Of a DNA stretch of 64,000 bases, positions 44,478 through 55,091 are shown in pieces (position 1 is the stretch's first letter; each line of letters opens with the position of its first letter). Source of the stretch: Saprospiraceae bacterium (lineage in GTDB: Bacteria > Bacteroidota > Bacteroidia > Chitinophagales > Saprospiraceae); contig JANQSS010000141.1 of the NCBI GenBank assembly GCA_028279185.1, forward strand, positions 103,624 through 167,623, written 5' to 3'. The translations under genes and the position numbers were made by a program. A model generated the notes under the pieces. It worked only from the letters and a program-made list of their open reading frames with translations. It was not told the origin of the DNA and ran no database searches.

Positions 44478-45815
44478 ATGTTTGATAGTTTAAATGAAAA
44501 ATTGGAAGGTGCTTTCAAGTCATTGAAAGGTGATGGCAAGCTAACCGAACTAAATATAGCTCAAAGCATTAAAGAGATTCGGCGAGCGCTCGTTTCAGCT
44601 GATGTGAACTACAAAATTGCGAAGGAGTTCACGGATAAAGTTAAAGATGAGGCTCTCGGACAACGCAATGTTCTGAACTCTGTGAAACCTGGTGAGCTCA
44701 TGGTAAAAATTGTCATGGATGAGATGATCGCGCTAATGGGTGGGCAGGCAGCTGGTATTAACTTAAAAGGTGATCCAACGGTAATTCTGGTGGCTGGCTT
44801 GCAGGGTTCGGGTAAAACCACCTTCTCAGGTAAGCTAGCCTATTTCTTAAAAAATAAGAAAAAGAAAAAGCCACTACTTGTAGCGTGTGACGTTTATCGA
44901 CCGGCTGCCATTGATCAAATTACCGTTTTGGCAGAGCAGATCGGCGTTGATGTGTACAAGGAGGTAGAAAACAAAAATCCGGTGGAAATAGCCTTGAATG
45001 CTGTTGCTCATGCCCAGGATAATAAAAATGATATTGTTATCGTCGATACCGCTGGCCGACTGGCTATTGACGAATATATGATGGATGAAATATCCAGTTT
45101 AAAAGAGGCACTTTCTCCCAATGAAACACTATTCGTCGTTGATTCGATGACCGGACAGGATGCCGTGAATACCGCAAAGGCGTTTAATGAAGTCATTAAT
45201 TATGATGGGGTAGTGCTCACAAAATTGGATGGAGATACACGCGGTGGTGCTGCACTGACAGTAAAATATACCGTTGGCAAACCTATCAAGTTTGTTAGTA
45301 TGGGTGAACAAATGGACACACTTGACGTGTTTCACCCGGATCGGATGGCTCAACGTATATTAGGGATGGGTGATATCGTTTCATTTGTTGAAAAAGCGCA
45401 AGAGCAATTTGATGAAGCAGAAGCTAAAAGGCTTGAAAAGAAAATCAAGAAGAATAAATTTGATTTCAACGATTTCTTAAGCCAGCTCGCTCAGATCAAA
45501 AAGATGGGTGACATAAAGAGCCTAATGAATATGATTCCGGGGATGAGCAAAATGACAAAAAACCTGGACATTGATGATAAAGCCTTCGGTAAGGTAGAGT
45601 CAATTATTTTGTCTATGACGCCACAAGAACGTGCACATCCCGAACTATTAAATATGAGCCGCAAAAAACGAATAGCACTTGGTTGCGGTAGAAATATTCA
45701 CGAAATAAATATGTTCATCAAACAATTTGATCAAATGCGCAAGATGATGCATACCCTGAGCAAAGGTCAGGGGATGCGAAATATGATGGGTGGAATGAAA
45801 AAAATGGGTCGTTAG
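44478..45815 (+). CDS. ffh: Signal recognition particle protein Ffh
   Basis: 445 residues, normal length. It binds signal sequences of nascent membrane proteins and delivers ribosomes to FtsY. N domain residues 1-90; G domain with P-loop GLQGSGKTT (107-115), DVYRPAA, DTAGRL, TKLDGDTRGGAAL; and a methionine-rich M domain at the C-terminus (MIPGMSKM, then MRKMMHTLSKGQGMRNMMGG). No SRP RNA gene is seen in the gap upstream. Confidence 0.97.
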   Translation: MFDSLNEKLEGAFKSLKGDGKLTELNIAQSIKEIRRALVSADVNYKIAKEFTDKVKDEALGQRNVLNSVKPGELMVKIVMDEMIALMGGQAAGINLKGDPTVILVAGLQGSGKTTFSGKLAYFLKNKKKKKPLLVACDVYRPAAIDQITVLAEQIGVDVYKEVENKNPVEIALNAVAHAQDNKNDIVIVDTAGRLAIDEYMMDEISSLKEALSPNETLFVVDSMTGQDAVNTAKAFNEVINYDGVVLTKLDGDTRGGAALTVKYTVGKPIKFVSMGEQMDTLDVFHPDRMAQRILGMGDIVSFVEKAQEQFDEAEAKRLEKKIKKNKFDFNDFLSQLAQIKKMGDIKSLMNMIPGMSKMTKNLDIDDKAFGKVESIILSMTPQERAHPELLNMSRKKRIALGCGRNIHEINMFIKQFDQMRKMMHTLSKGQGMRNMMGGMKKMGR

Positions 45816-45853
45816 TTTAGGCCCAAATTGATTAATTAAATTAAAAAATATTA

Positions 45854-46504
45854 ATGAAGTTTTTTATTGATACCGCAAACCTCGAACAAATAGAAGAGGC
45901 AAATAATTTAGGAATATTGGATGGTGTTACCACAAACCCTTCTTTAATGGCGAAGGAAGGGATCACCGGTGGTGAAGCTGTAAATGCACACTATGAAAAA
46001 ATTTGTGCCATTGTAGATGGCGATGTTAGCGCTGAAGTAATCAGTACAGATTATGTCGGTATGATGAAGGAAGCTGAAACACTTGCAGAAATCGCACCGA
46101 ATATTGTGGTGAAAATTCCTATGATAAAAGAAGGAGTCAAAGCCATAAAAACGCTTTATGATCGCGGAATTCGCACGAATTGCACACTCGTGTTTTCGGC
46201 AGGGCAGGCCATTCTCGCCGCTAAAGCGGGAGCGACTTATTTATCTCCATTTATTGGTCGTATCGATGACACAAATTGGGATGGCATACAGCTTATTAGA
46301 GAGATAGCTGAAATATATGCTATACAACTTTACGAAACGCAAATATTAGCCGCATCGATTCGGTCGCCGCGCCACATCGTTGAGTCAGCTCTTGCTGGTG
46401 CAGACGTTGTTACGTGTCCATTGAAATCAATTCTTGGATTATTTAATCATCCACTCACGGATATTGGACTCGAAAAATTTCTTGCCGATTATAAAAAAGG
46501 TTAA
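45854..46504 (+). CDS. Transaldolase / fructose-6-phosphate aldolase (small TalC type)
   Basis: 216 residues, in the short transaldolase/FSA family. It starts [16 protein letters not shown], with [14 protein letters not shown] (catalytic Asp6 region and TNPS) and the Schiff-base lysine Lys87 in [18 protein letters not shown] and [20 protein letters not shown] are typical. Whether it acts as transaldolase (pentose phosphate pathway) or F6P aldolase cannot be decided from sequence alone; transaldolase is more likely in a heterotroph without another tal nearby. Its stop overlaps that of convergent aroA by 4 bases. Confidence 0.9.
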   Translation: MKFFIDTANLEQIEEANNLGILDGVTTNPSLMAKEGITGGEAVNAHYEKICAIVDGDVSAEVISTDYVGMMKEAETLAEIAPNIVVKIPMIKEGVKAIKTLYDRGIRTNCTLVFSAGQAILAAKAGATYLSPFIGRIDDTNWDGIQLIREIAEIYAIQLYETQILAASIRSPRHIVESALAGADVVTCPLKSILGLFNHPLTDIGLEKFLADYKKG

Positions 46505-47766
46505 TTAATTTCAGCTGTAATACGAGCTAAATCACAAAAAAAATCTGGATAGGATTTTGTTACGGCTTCGCAGTTATTTATTTCAATTGCACTATCGCTA
46601 ATGGTCGCCGCGATGGCAGCAGCCATTGCCATTCGGTGATCGTTGAAGCTTTCGACCGTGCCGCCATGAAGGTTTTGACCGCCATTAATGACTAGGTGCG
46701 ATCCTTCGACAGTCAAAATGGCTCCCAGCTTTCCGAACATTTCGATCAATGCTTGCAATCGATTACTTTCCTTATGAATTAACCGATTTACACCTTTTAT
46801 TTTTGACGTTCCGCTGCATCCGAGCGCAAGAACTACGAGAGGCGGAAATAGATCAGGACAATGTGTTGCGTCAAAAGAGAAAGGCAGCAGTTTATCTTTT
46901 TTAACGATTAATTGATCACCGTTGAATTCAATTTTAGCACCAACTTCGTGTACAACTTCGACAATGGCTTTATCGCCTTGTTTTGAATCTTCCTGCAATC
47001 CATCAATAATAACTTTTCCGGATAAAGCGGCGCCGACAACGTGATTTGCCATGCCACTCCAATCCCCCTCGACCGAATAAAAAGGGCAGTGATACGATTG
47101 GTTGCCATGAACCATGAATTCCTCGTGGTTTTTATGTTCGACATCGATACCAAACGCCGACATGATATCCAATGTCAAGTCTATATATGGAATACTGGTC
47201 GGATTTTCTACATGAATAACTGTATCCTGGTCTAGTAGTGGGGCAGTAATTAACAACCCTGACAATATTTGTGAGCTAAACCTCCCGTCAACATTGATTT
47301 CACGCTGTGATATTGGGGATGAGATCGTTATTGGAAGCGTCTCTCCTAAACTGCTAACTCGAATTCCTGCCTTTGCCAGTGTATCGACAATCGGCTTAAT
47401 TGGTCTATTTTGCAAGGACCCCGCTCCATTGAGCGTAATGGGCAGGGGCCAAAGCGAAACGATTGAGGCGAACATGCGAAAGGCTAACCCTGATTCACCG
47501 AAATTTAATTCCTCCGGACATAGTTTATTATCTGGATATATCCATGTTCCACAATTATCAATTTTGACTTTTGCCCCGAGCTGTTGAATGACGTTCTTCA
47601 CCTTGAGACTGTCTTCGGACCACGAGTGAACATCAAGATTTGTTGGGCCATCCGCTAATAAACTCAGCGCGAGGGCGCGCTGTAAATAGCTTTTTGAGGT
47701 ATTGGACGTTAGGCGACCATTATAATAAAGGGGATTTATGGTTTCTACACGCTCTTCGATATTCAT
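46501..47766 (-). CDS. aroA: 3-phosphoshikimate 1-carboxyvinyltransferase (EPSP synthase)
   Basis: 421 residues. It joins shikimate-3-phosphate and PEP in the chorismate pathway. The usual GSKS motif appears as [16 protein letters not shown] (Lys25, Arg30). [12 protein letters not shown] and [20 protein letters not shown] carry substrate residues, and [27 protein letters not shown] and KSYPDFF complete the family pattern. It is near the usual length. Target of the pathway: aromatic amino acids and menaquinone. It is convergent with the transaldolase gene with no room for a terminator. Confidence 0.92.
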   Translation of the reverse strand: MNIEERVETINPLYYNGRLTSNTSKSYLQRALALSLLADGPTNLDVHSWSEDSLKVKNVIQQLGAKVKIDNCGTWIYPDNKLCPEELNFGESGLAFRMFASIVSLWPLPITLNGAGSLQNRPIKPIVDTLAKAGIRVSSLGETLPITISSPISQREINVDGRFSSQILSGLLITAPLLDQDTVIHVENPTSIPYIDLTLDIMSAFGIDVEHKNHEEFMVHGNQSYHCPFYSVEGDWSGMANHVVGAALSGKVIIDGLQEDSKQGDKAIVEVVHEVGAKIEFNGDQLIVKKDKLLPFSFDATHCPDLFPPLVVLALGCSGTSKIKGVNRLIHKESNRLQALIEMFGKLGAILTVEGSHLVINGGQNLHGGTVESFNDHRMAMAAAIAATISDSAIEINNCEAVTKSYPDFFCDLARITAEIN

Positions 47767-47780
47767 TTTTAATCAATCAG

Positions 47781-50700
47781 TTAGAAATCGAATCCCAGGC
47801 CAAATAAAATACGAGGATCTTCCTCTCCACTTGCAAAATAACTCACTTTTATAACAGCAAGATCGAATGGTGTTATATAAAGCCCTCCACCAAAATTTGT
47901 ATGCCAGGTATCGTCGTCAATCGATGAGTCATTATCTTGAAATACCCTTCCAATATCAAAACTACCTACAATGCCTACGCTTGAAGGTGCGAAATAACTA
48001 TTGAAGCTGAATAATTTTACGCGCAAATCTGTATTATAAGCTAAGGCTGATTCGCCCGTGAATCGTTCGTTTCTAAAACCTCGCAAAGCTTTATTACCAC
48101 CTATTTGCTGCTGGTGATAAAATAACGCCTCTTCACTGAATGTGAATCCAGCGTGAATGCGATGTGCCCAGATGAAATTTTCTTTGTTATCTAATGGAAA
48201 ATATATACCCAAACCGGTTTCTAAACTTGTCTTCGTGATATTGTAGTCATCCAGGTCCGTCATGTAATCGACAGCCAGACCAAAATCTACACCCTGGTGC
48301 GGATTTGCCTCATTGTCAACATTGCGAAATGTAAACCCCATTTCAGCACCAACATATGATATTTTATCAAACACAGGATCATTGATGTCGGCGAATGTTG
48401 TAATAAATCGATTCGCAGTGCGTTCAACTTCCCGCACATCCAGCTTGGGGCCTACGTGAAAATGCGCATTATTGGCTAGCTCTTTTTGCAAAAATAAATC
48501 AACATTAATTATAGAGTTTCGTACGCGATTGTAGTCAAGTTCAAAATCAAATTCATCTTCATGATTAATTGTATTATTTCCAATACCGAAAAAGTTATTA
48601 GAAAATAAATTGTCTTGATAGAGTCCGCTTAACAAAATATTCCAACTTCCTACCGCTTCAATAAAACGACCTTCGTACCCAAATTTAAATCCTTCCGTTT
48701 CAAAGCTGTACAAACCCGATAGACTATGCGACATTTTATACGGATCCTTTTTAAAACCATGCCATACACCTGAGAACATGCCTCCTAACAAGAATCCATT
48801 GTCCGGATTGAAGCCGATTAGCGGAAGGACAAAACTGTGATTGTATTTAAAAGCTTTACGATCGTAAGCATTGTCAGAATAATCATTTGATAGGTGCAGT
48901 GCCAGACCGCTTTTCGAAGCTGTGTGTGAATTGTCGGCGTAGTCATAGACATGTATGCGCTTACCTTTGCCATCGTTGCTGTATGTGTCGTCATCCGTAC
49001 CACCAAGCCATCGAACTTTTATGTTGCTGCCGGCCCCGGAAGATTTAAAAATATCATCTCCATCAAGTCCATACACATTGACAGACTTCGTTTCATTGTC
49101 GATAAATGTGCGTTCGTAGTAGGTATAATTGAGCTGCCCTTTTTTATCCAGATCACTGATTCGTAATGTTAGTTGACCGTGACTGCGAATAATCTCAATC
49201 AAGTCGTCATCGTATGTTGCGTGTACATCAACATGTTTGGCCAAGGACTTATAGTATTTACGAGCAAATATTTCTAATTTATCGCGTCTGGATTTAATTT
49301 TAGATTCAATACTTTTTCCATGGATAGCGTAAAAATCGTCTTGCATTTTCGAAACCCCTTCATGTATTATAACATCCGTCAAGGTCGTCTGAATATGCTG
49401 AATTTCTTTTTGCCAGTCTAACCATGTCATTTCATTCGTAAAGGACCGATCAAAATATCGGGCATTGAAGTTAAAATACTCGACGTTTTTAATTTTTTCA
49501 TCAAATGTTTGAAATTTAGCGATACCTGGAGAGAGTAACCGTCCAAAAGCAACTAACGGACCTTCAAAAATTGCATATGCCTGGTCACGGTCTCTTGGCA
49601 CAGGACGATAAATTTTACTTTTTTTATCTGCTCCCTTAAATTCACCCCATCGCCATTGGTCATCGTGCCGATCCCAGTCTCCAATGATCATATCAAACAA
49701 TCGATTTCGAACAACATCGGACTGCATAGGTCGATTATGTCCACTCTTTTTCATCTCTTCGACTAAGTCAGGTGTATTGATCATATTTTTCGAGTTTCCG
49801 AAATTATCTCGATCGCTTCGATCACCATCTGGTCTGTCTTCAAAGAGATAGAGTTGATCACCATGATCTTCATTGAACTCGCCAAGTGCGGCTTGTTTAG
49901 GAATATAAACCAATTCGGGTTTTGTATGTAATATTCCGATAGACTGAGCCATGGGAGGTATCGTATATGCAGATAGGGGGTGCGCAGTTGTGAGAAAATG
50001 ATCAACAGCTTCTATGGCTACCGTCCCTAAAAATTCATCGGGTAATAGCCGACTCGGATCTTTCTTCACAGCCCTCATGACAAAATCTTTGTCATTCGAA
50101 TTTGTCAGTCGAAGCGAATTTGTTTGAAAACCACCGCCGCGTTTCACTGCTCGTAATCCGCCTTCGCGAATGGACAGATTTGTTACACGTGCTCGTAATG
50201 GCATGTTGTACAATTCACTATACTGTTTGCCCATGAAAAAGTTAAATAAGCCACCTTTAGCCGTACTTTTTTCAACAATAGGTATTTCGACATAAGGTTT
50301 TGTCGGCGGTTCGAACTTCAATTCTTTGGCTTCAAATGTTGTAAGTTCAGGTGTTAGTTTTCTAGAAAAGACGCGTTTTGATTCTCCATTTTGGCATGCA
50401 AAAAATTCAATCCAAGTCTCACCTTTATTAAAAAAAGAAAGTCGGGTAAAGCCATAAGCTGCATAGCTGAATTCAGCACCTTCTCCTAAGCTTACAGCTG
50501 TTGTTTTGCTTCCTGAACCAGCAATAATGTGATGATGTTCTTCTTTGTTTATGTACTGCATATTGTGTTCATGTCCAGAAATAAAAATCACATTATCAAA
50601 AGCGTCCGTTGCGGTTAGCAATTTTTGTCTGAGCTCCTTATATTTTTCGCCATTTATATCTTGCCGCTGGCCCACGTTTTTACGTAATATCGGATACAGA

Positions 50701-51497
50701 AAACCAAGAATAGGAAGCGGAATTTTTAAGGATTCATTGAGCGCAGCAAATGGGAAAATATTATCTCGAGCTGAAAATTTACCACCATGTACGCCATATG
50801 TAAAAATAGGATGGTGCATGGCCACGACTACCCGCTTGTCTTTTGCGTACTTTTTTATCACATCGGTTAATTCATAAATAAAATCGAATCTTGTTTTATA
50901 ATCACATTTTTCATTAAAGTCTATTTGATTATCCCAATTTTGTAAGTACCACTCGCTATCAAAAACAATAAGTACTACATCATCGCTTAATTTGAAGTCT
51001 GTCGGACCTGAGCAGCCATTATTTGGGCTGAAGACTTTTTTGCTCATATAATCTTGAATGAAGTCCTCTTGACGTTCGATTCCTTTTTGTGCATCTTGCT
51101 GTCGCCAGTCGTGATTTCCCGGAAGAAAAACAACGTGGCCTCCAAAATTTTTAACAATATCCATCTGTGCAATAATGGCCTCTTCCGCCTCTTTTCGATC
51201 TCCCGCCTTCTTTTTAGGCATTCCTTTTGGGTAAATATTATCCCCTAAAAAGACCGCACTTGTAGGAGCCGATTCAGTTAACATCATTTTTTGCATGCCG
51301 ACTAGTGCGGGCGACGTATTACCATTTGGCAAATACCCAGCGTCCCCTATGCCATACAGGACATAATCGGGTGTTTGAGACGGATAATTCGAATTGTACA
51401 AATTTTCCCAATTTTTGGAGGCTGCATTGTGATGCAATTTATAATTGGCGCAAGAAGTCAATAATAAAACGACGGCGAATAATAGATAATGCTTCAT
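47781..51497 (-). CDS. Lipoprotein metallophosphoesterase fused to an outer-membrane beta-barrel
   Basis: About 1238 residues. The start at 51497 gives a lipoprotein signal (MKHYLLFAVVLLLTSC, lipid Cys16). The calcineurin-like phosphoesterase domain (about 35-330) has GIGDAGY, FLGDNIYP, GNHDW, AMHHPIF and SGHEHNM, the full set of metal ligands. A long middle part (about 400-830) of unknown fold contains WDRHDDQWRWGEF and RDRDQAY. The C-terminal ~330 residues form a surface-antigen/BamA-like barrel ending RILFGLGFDF. The protein is likely anchored in the outer membrane, releasing phosphate. It follows the DUF2520 gene by 25 bases. Confidence 0.85.
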   Translation of the reverse strand: MKHYLLFAVVLLLTSCANYKLHHNAASKNWENLYNSNYPSQTPDYVLYGIGDAGYLPNGNTSPALVGMQKMMLTESAPTSAVFLGDNIYPKGMPKKKAGDRKEAEEAIIAQMDIVKNFGGHVVFLPGNHDWRQQDAQKGIERQEDFIQDYMSKKVFSPNNGCSGPTDFKLSDDVVLIVFDSEWYLQNWDNQIDFNEKCDYKTRFDFIYELTDVIKKYAKDKRVVVAMHHPIFTYGVHGGKFSARDNIFPFAALNESLKIPLPILGFLYPILRKNVGQRQDINGEKYKELRQKLLTATDAFDNVIFISGHEHNMQYINKEEHHHIIAGSGSKTTAVSLGEGAEFSYAAYGFTRLSFFNKGETWIEFFACQNGESKRVFSRKLTPELTTFEAKELKFEPPTKPYVEIPIVEKSTAKGGLFNFFMGKQYSELYNMPLRARVTNLSIREGGLRAVKRGGGFQTNSLRLTNSNDKDFVMRAVKKDPSRLLPDEFLGTVAIEAVDHFLTTAHPLSAYTIPPMAQSIGILHTKPELVYIPKQAALGEFNEDHGDQLYLFEDRPDGDRSDRDNFGNSKNMINTPDLVEEMKKSGHNRPMQSDVVRNRLFDMIIGDWDRHDDQWRWGEFKGADKKSKIYRPVPRDRDQAYAIFEGPLVAFGRLLSPGIAKFQTFDEKIKNVEYFNFNARYFDRSFTNEMTWLDWQKEIQHIQTTLTDVIIHEGVSKMQDDFYAIHGKSIESKIKSRRDKLEIFARKYYKSLAKHVDVHATYDDDLIEIIRSHGQLTLRISDLDKKGQLNYTYYERTFIDNETKSVNVYGLDGDDIFKSSGAGSNIKVRWLGGTDDDTYSNDGKGKRIHVYDYADNSHTASKSGLALHLSNDYSDNAYDRKAFKYNHSFVLPLIGFNPDNGFLLGGMFSGVWHGFKKDPYKMSHSLSGLYSFETEGFKFGYEGRFIEAVGSWNILLSGLYQDNLFSNNFFGIGNNTINHEDEFDFELDYNRVRNSIINVDLFLQKELANNAHFHVGPKLDVREVERTANRFITTFADINDPVFDKISYVGAEMGFTFRNVDNEANPHQGVDFGLAVDYMTDLDDYNITKTSLETGLGIYFPLDNKENFIWAHRIHAGFTFSEEALFYHQQQIGGNKALRGFRNERFTGESALAYNTDLRVKLFSFNSYFAPSSVGIVGSFDIGRVFQDNDSSIDDDTWHTNFGGGLYITPFDLAVIKVSYFASGEEDPRILFGLGFDF

Positions 51498-51522
51498 ACA
51501 AGATGTTTTTGCAAACAGCAAT

Positions 51523-52293
51523 TTAATCAAAATCGTGAGATTGAATAGCCTGAGTTACCAATTCATACAGGGTGAGTAGTTCCGGGTATTTGGACAAATA
51601 TGTCTTTTGCTCCGTAAGCGTGATTTTGTCACCACGAACCGCAGGTCCAGTTTGATTTTGAAGAGCCGGTGATAAAGTTAAGTTTTCTATCATACTTTTA
51701 AGAAGTGGGTGTATAAGACGTCGTTCCAAATTATTCTTCTGAAGCAGCTCTTCAGCCCTGGTAATGAAGTAATTTGAAAAATTCTGTGAAATGACGGCCG
51801 CGGTGTGTATTGTGCGTAAATCAGTGGGAGCTGGGTGATGAACGGATGAGCTTATGCAGGAAGCCAACTTGGTCAATTTTGCCAGATCATCCGTATGTTC
51901 AGCTTGAATGAAAATGGGTGTTTGAGGGTTCCACTTTCCAAGTCCATTGAAAGTATTTAGGGGGTAGAAGATCCCCCGCCGGTCATGTTTAATATTTTCC
52001 ATGGCTGTCATTCCAGAACAATGACAAACAATTGTTTTTGACAAATTGAGATCCCTGGTGACCTCCGTAATGGCATCGTCCGAAACCAAAAGAAACATAA
52101 AGTCTGCACTTGCATTTAATTCGCCTGCGGTGCTCAACGGTCGAATTCCAAATTGAGTTGTAATTTCCTCGTGACGGGTTTTGTTGCGCACATACCATTC
52201 CTCTATTCTGACTCCACTATTGACCATAGCCGGAACAAGATGTTTGGCCAACCGTCCATATCCAATTAAACTTACACTAAATCCGAACTTCAT
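51523..52293 (-). CDS. Rossmann-fold DUF2520 protein
   Basis: 256 residues. An N-terminal NAD(P)-binding fold starts SVSLIGYGRLAKHLVPAMVN and continues with LLVSDDAITEVTRDL and IVCHCSGMTAMENI. The C-terminal helical part has QNFSNYFITRAEELLQ and a QTGPAVRGDKIT motif typical of DUF2520 proteins. They are thought to be dehydrogenase-like, but I know of no proven reaction. It overlaps ccmF by 4 bases (ATGA), so it belongs to the ccm unit by position only. Confidence 0.85.
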   Translation of the reverse strand: MKFGFSVSLIGYGRLAKHLVPAMVNSGVRIEEWYVRNKTRHEEITTQFGIRPLSTAGELNASADFMFLLVSDDAITEVTRDLNLSKTIVCHCSGMTAMENIKHDRRGIFYPLNTFNGLGKWNPQTPIFIQAEHTDDLAKLTKLASCISSSVHHPAPTDLRTIHTAAVISQNFSNYFITRAEELLQKNNLERRLIHPLLKSMIENLTLSPALQNQTGPAVRGDKITLTEQKTYLSKYPELLTLYELVTQAIQSHDFD

Positions 52294-55079
52294 GAACGCA
52301 GTTGTTTACGACGTTGCCACCAGCTAAAAAATACACCGCCCAGCATCAAGCATGCACCAAGCCAAAACAAATTTATACCTGGAAATGCGAGTGCTTCGAG
52401 TACCAAAAAATCTGTTCGCGGAACATTTTCGGCTATATACAACGTCATCGTACGGTCGAGCTTTTTAATCTCGAGGGTTAGCGTTTCGCTATCCGGGTCG
52501 ATATGCGCAAACCGTATATGGAGACCTGAGTTTGGATCAAAATCGTCCACAGGTATGACTTGATTTCCACGAATTATATAATTTGGCTGGAGGTTTATAT
52601 TTAAAGATTCAGCACCTTTAATAGTCAGGTCAGCCCCAACGGCAATATCATTTTTTTGAGCAAAATAGAAAGGGTGGTTCGGTTTTAAATTAAATGAATC
52701 AAACCGGATGCTATATTCTCCAAATGTTGTCGATTCACCTGATCGCAGTTCAACTTTTGCAGCGTTCTCAAAATCTTGATAAGGTAAGTAAGGCAGTAGT
52801 ATTGAATCAGAAACTTTTATTCGTAATTCCTCCTTATTGATTTTTTCTGGAAGCACGTAACTTAAGTTCCCTCGCAAGATGGCCCGAGCTGTTTCGTAAT
52901 GTTGAACTTTAGTTTGTCGATTTGTTACATTAAATTCGAGGCCGACAATTTTATCCAGCTTCTGGACAGGAAGGTCAGCAGTTTCAGGTGATTGTATGAC
53001 ATCAGTAACCACGACATCAAGATCTTTGAGGCGAATAGTATCACCTAAATTAAATCGATACGCCGAATAGACCAACGAATCTTCTACCGCCTGTGCGAAC
53101 TTGGGTTCGACTTCTTCTCGTGGTAAAGTGGCGATACGTGTAAAAATATCCTCCTTTACCCCGCGTATGATGGAAGGGTGATAAACTTCGACGTTGTCAA
53201 ATGCCTTAGAGTAGATGACATTAGGATTTACGCCAAAAGAATCAATTGCATCCCCTGCATCATCTAACTCCTTAAATGATACGAAGTACTGCCTTTCCGT
53301 GCCGATAAAGGTGTCACGTTCATACTCCAACATATATCCTTGACTATAGATGGGCTCATTTTTAAGTAAGATGACATTTTTCATCTTTACATCTTCATCC
53401 AAATCCTTAAATATACCCGCCATTAGCGCCGGATTTTGACTTATTTGCCGTTTGTTAATTCCGGAAATAATAATGCCTACCAGCATGATTCCAAAGCCGG
53501 TATGACTAAGCGCGGACCCCCATAGTTTAAAATTACCTTTTAGTCGATTAATTAAATAATCCGAATTGGCTATTGAGCCATATAACGCTGAAAACAATAA
53601 TATTTTAATAGGTAATGTGTGCGGCTTCATACCTATCGAAATGGCAATTGTTCCAGCCAATGCCAATAATAGATGCGAAGCAATACGCAACCAGATTTTA
53701 CTTCCCGGTGCTATGTTTTTTTGATAACGAATCCATTGTGCAAAACCGGACAGGAGGGAAATAAATGCCGCGATCCACAATTGATATTTATTGTAGTGTT
53801 CGTTTGCATCTTGAATTACCTGGCCCTCATATTCTGGATTGAAAAACCGAACGATATTATTAATTACTGGTAGAGAAGTACTGTAGGTGATTAATATCGA
53901 TGAAATGGCCAAAATCATTAAGCCGATGAACATATAGAACTCCCGAGAGTATGCGGATTCCTCTTTGTCCGGTGTAGGAATTTTATTCCAATGCCGCGTC
54001 AAGAGGACAGCACTCGCAACGATGAAAAATAATAAAAATGCTGTTAGTTGGGCACCCATTCCCATTTCCGTAAAGGCATGCACAGATGTCTCTTCAAGGG
54101 CTCCACTTCGAACCAGGTATGTTGAATATATACTGAGACAAAAAGCCAGAATATAAAAGAGATAAACACTGCGTGTCGAATAACCTGTAGCTTTGGTTAT
54201 AAGATGCGCATGAAGTCCTGCGACTAGCATAATCCAGGGTACCAGGGACATATTTTCGACGGGGTCCCATGCCCAGTATCCACCGAATGTTAAAGCCTCA
54301 TAGGCCCAGGCGCTACCCATCAGAATCCCGACACCCAAAATTCCTACAGCAAACAAGACCCAAGGCAAGGCAGGTTTCAACCAGTTCTTATATTCTGTTT
54401 TTAGTAAGCCGGAAATGGCAAATGAAAAGGGTACAGATACGGAGGCAAACCCAAGGAACGTAACTGGTGGATGGATAACGTTCCAGTAGTTTTGGAGCAA
54501 AAGGTTAAGCCCTTTACCTTCGATCAGACCGAGGTAGTCTTCATTCGCGAATAGCGGAATATCCAAAACTTCACGCAGCAGAAGCATGGGGTTGTCACCA
54601 ATTTTAAAATTAGTAAATGGCACGTAAACACCTAAAAGCATCGATGCGAGCCAAAGTTGAATTATGGACATGACAAAAAGCACACCGGGCTCCCATTCGC
54701 GCGCTTTCTTTATTAAAATAAACCCAAGAATGATATGCCAAAACATCCACAATAGGAAACTGCCCTGCTGCCCCTCCCAAAATGCTGAAAACATATATTC
54801 GAATGGAAGGTCATTTGATACGTGTTCAAAGGCATACGCATATTCGTAATAACGATTGAACATTACAAAGAACATCAGTCCGATTAAGGAAAACGTGCTA
54901 AAAGCGTGAATGCAGAAGAAAGTGCGTCCGGAACGAATAAACGATCTGGCATTCGTACTCCTTAATGAAAGACCATAGGCTAAGACCGCGAATAATATTG
55001 CCGAAAAACTGACTACGGTAACAATGGCACCCAAGGCGCGGGGTAAGAGATGTTCCCCGATATACTGAATTTCATCCAT
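52290..55079 (-). CDS. ccmF: Cytochrome c heme lyase CcmF
   Basis: 929 residues, larger than E. coli CcmF (647). It attaches heme to apocytochrome c in the periplasm. The tryptophan-rich heme-handling loop FGGYWAWDPVENMSLVPW is present, with FWEGQQGSFLLWMFWH, NYWNVIHPPVTFLGF and TSVHAFTEMGMGAQ. There are about 14 membrane helices and a large extra periplasmic domain near the C-terminus (about residues 550-890), a frequent feature in Bacteroidota. ccmE lies 12 bases upstream. Confidence 0.93.
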   Translation of the reverse strand: MDEIQYIGEHLLPRALGAIVTVVSFSAILFAVLAYGLSLRSTNARSFIRSGRTFFCIHAFSTFSLIGLMFFVMFNRYYEYAYAFEHVSNDLPFEYMFSAFWEGQQGSFLLWMFWHIILGFILIKKAREWEPGVLFVMSIIQLWLASMLLGVYVPFTNFKIGDNPMLLLREVLDIPLFANEDYLGLIEGKGLNLLLQNYWNVIHPPVTFLGFASVSVPFSFAISGLLKTEYKNWLKPALPWVLFAVGILGVGILMGSAWAYEALTFGGYWAWDPVENMSLVPWIMLVAGLHAHLITKATGYSTRSVYLFYILAFCLSIYSTYLVRSGALEETSVHAFTEMGMGAQLTAFLLFFIVASAVLLTRHWNKIPTPDKEESAYSREFYMFIGLMILAISSILITYSTSLPVINNIVRFFNPEYEGQVIQDANEHYNKYQLWIAAFISLLSGFAQWIRYQKNIAPGSKIWLRIASHLLLALAGTIAISIGMKPHTLPIKILLFSALYGSIANSDYLINRLKGNFKLWGSALSHTGFGIMLVGIIISGINKRQISQNPALMAGIFKDLDEDVKMKNVILLKNEPIYSQGYMLEYERDTFIGTERQYFVSFKELDDAGDAIDSFGVNPNVIYSKAFDNVEVYHPSIIRGVKEDIFTRIATLPREEVEPKFAQAVEDSLVYSAYRFNLGDTIRLKDLDVVVTDVIQSPETADLPVQKLDKIVGLEFNVTNRQTKVQHYETARAILRGNLSYVLPEKINKEELRIKVSDSILLPYLPYQDFENAAKVELRSGESTTFGEYSIRFDSFNLKPNHPFYFAQKNDIAVGADLTIKGAESLNINLQPNYIIRGNQVIPVDDFDPNSGLHIRFAHIDPDSETLTLEIKKLDRTMTLYIAENVPRTDFLVLEALAFPGINLFWLGACLMLGGVFFSWWQRRKQLRS

Positions 55080-55091
55080 AGAGGTGCAGGA

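Noticed and set aside
44276..44485. 69-codon plus-strand frame before ffh
   Set aside because: It overlaps the ffh start, has no recognisable features, covers the ffh promoter, and its composition looks like non-coding sequence.
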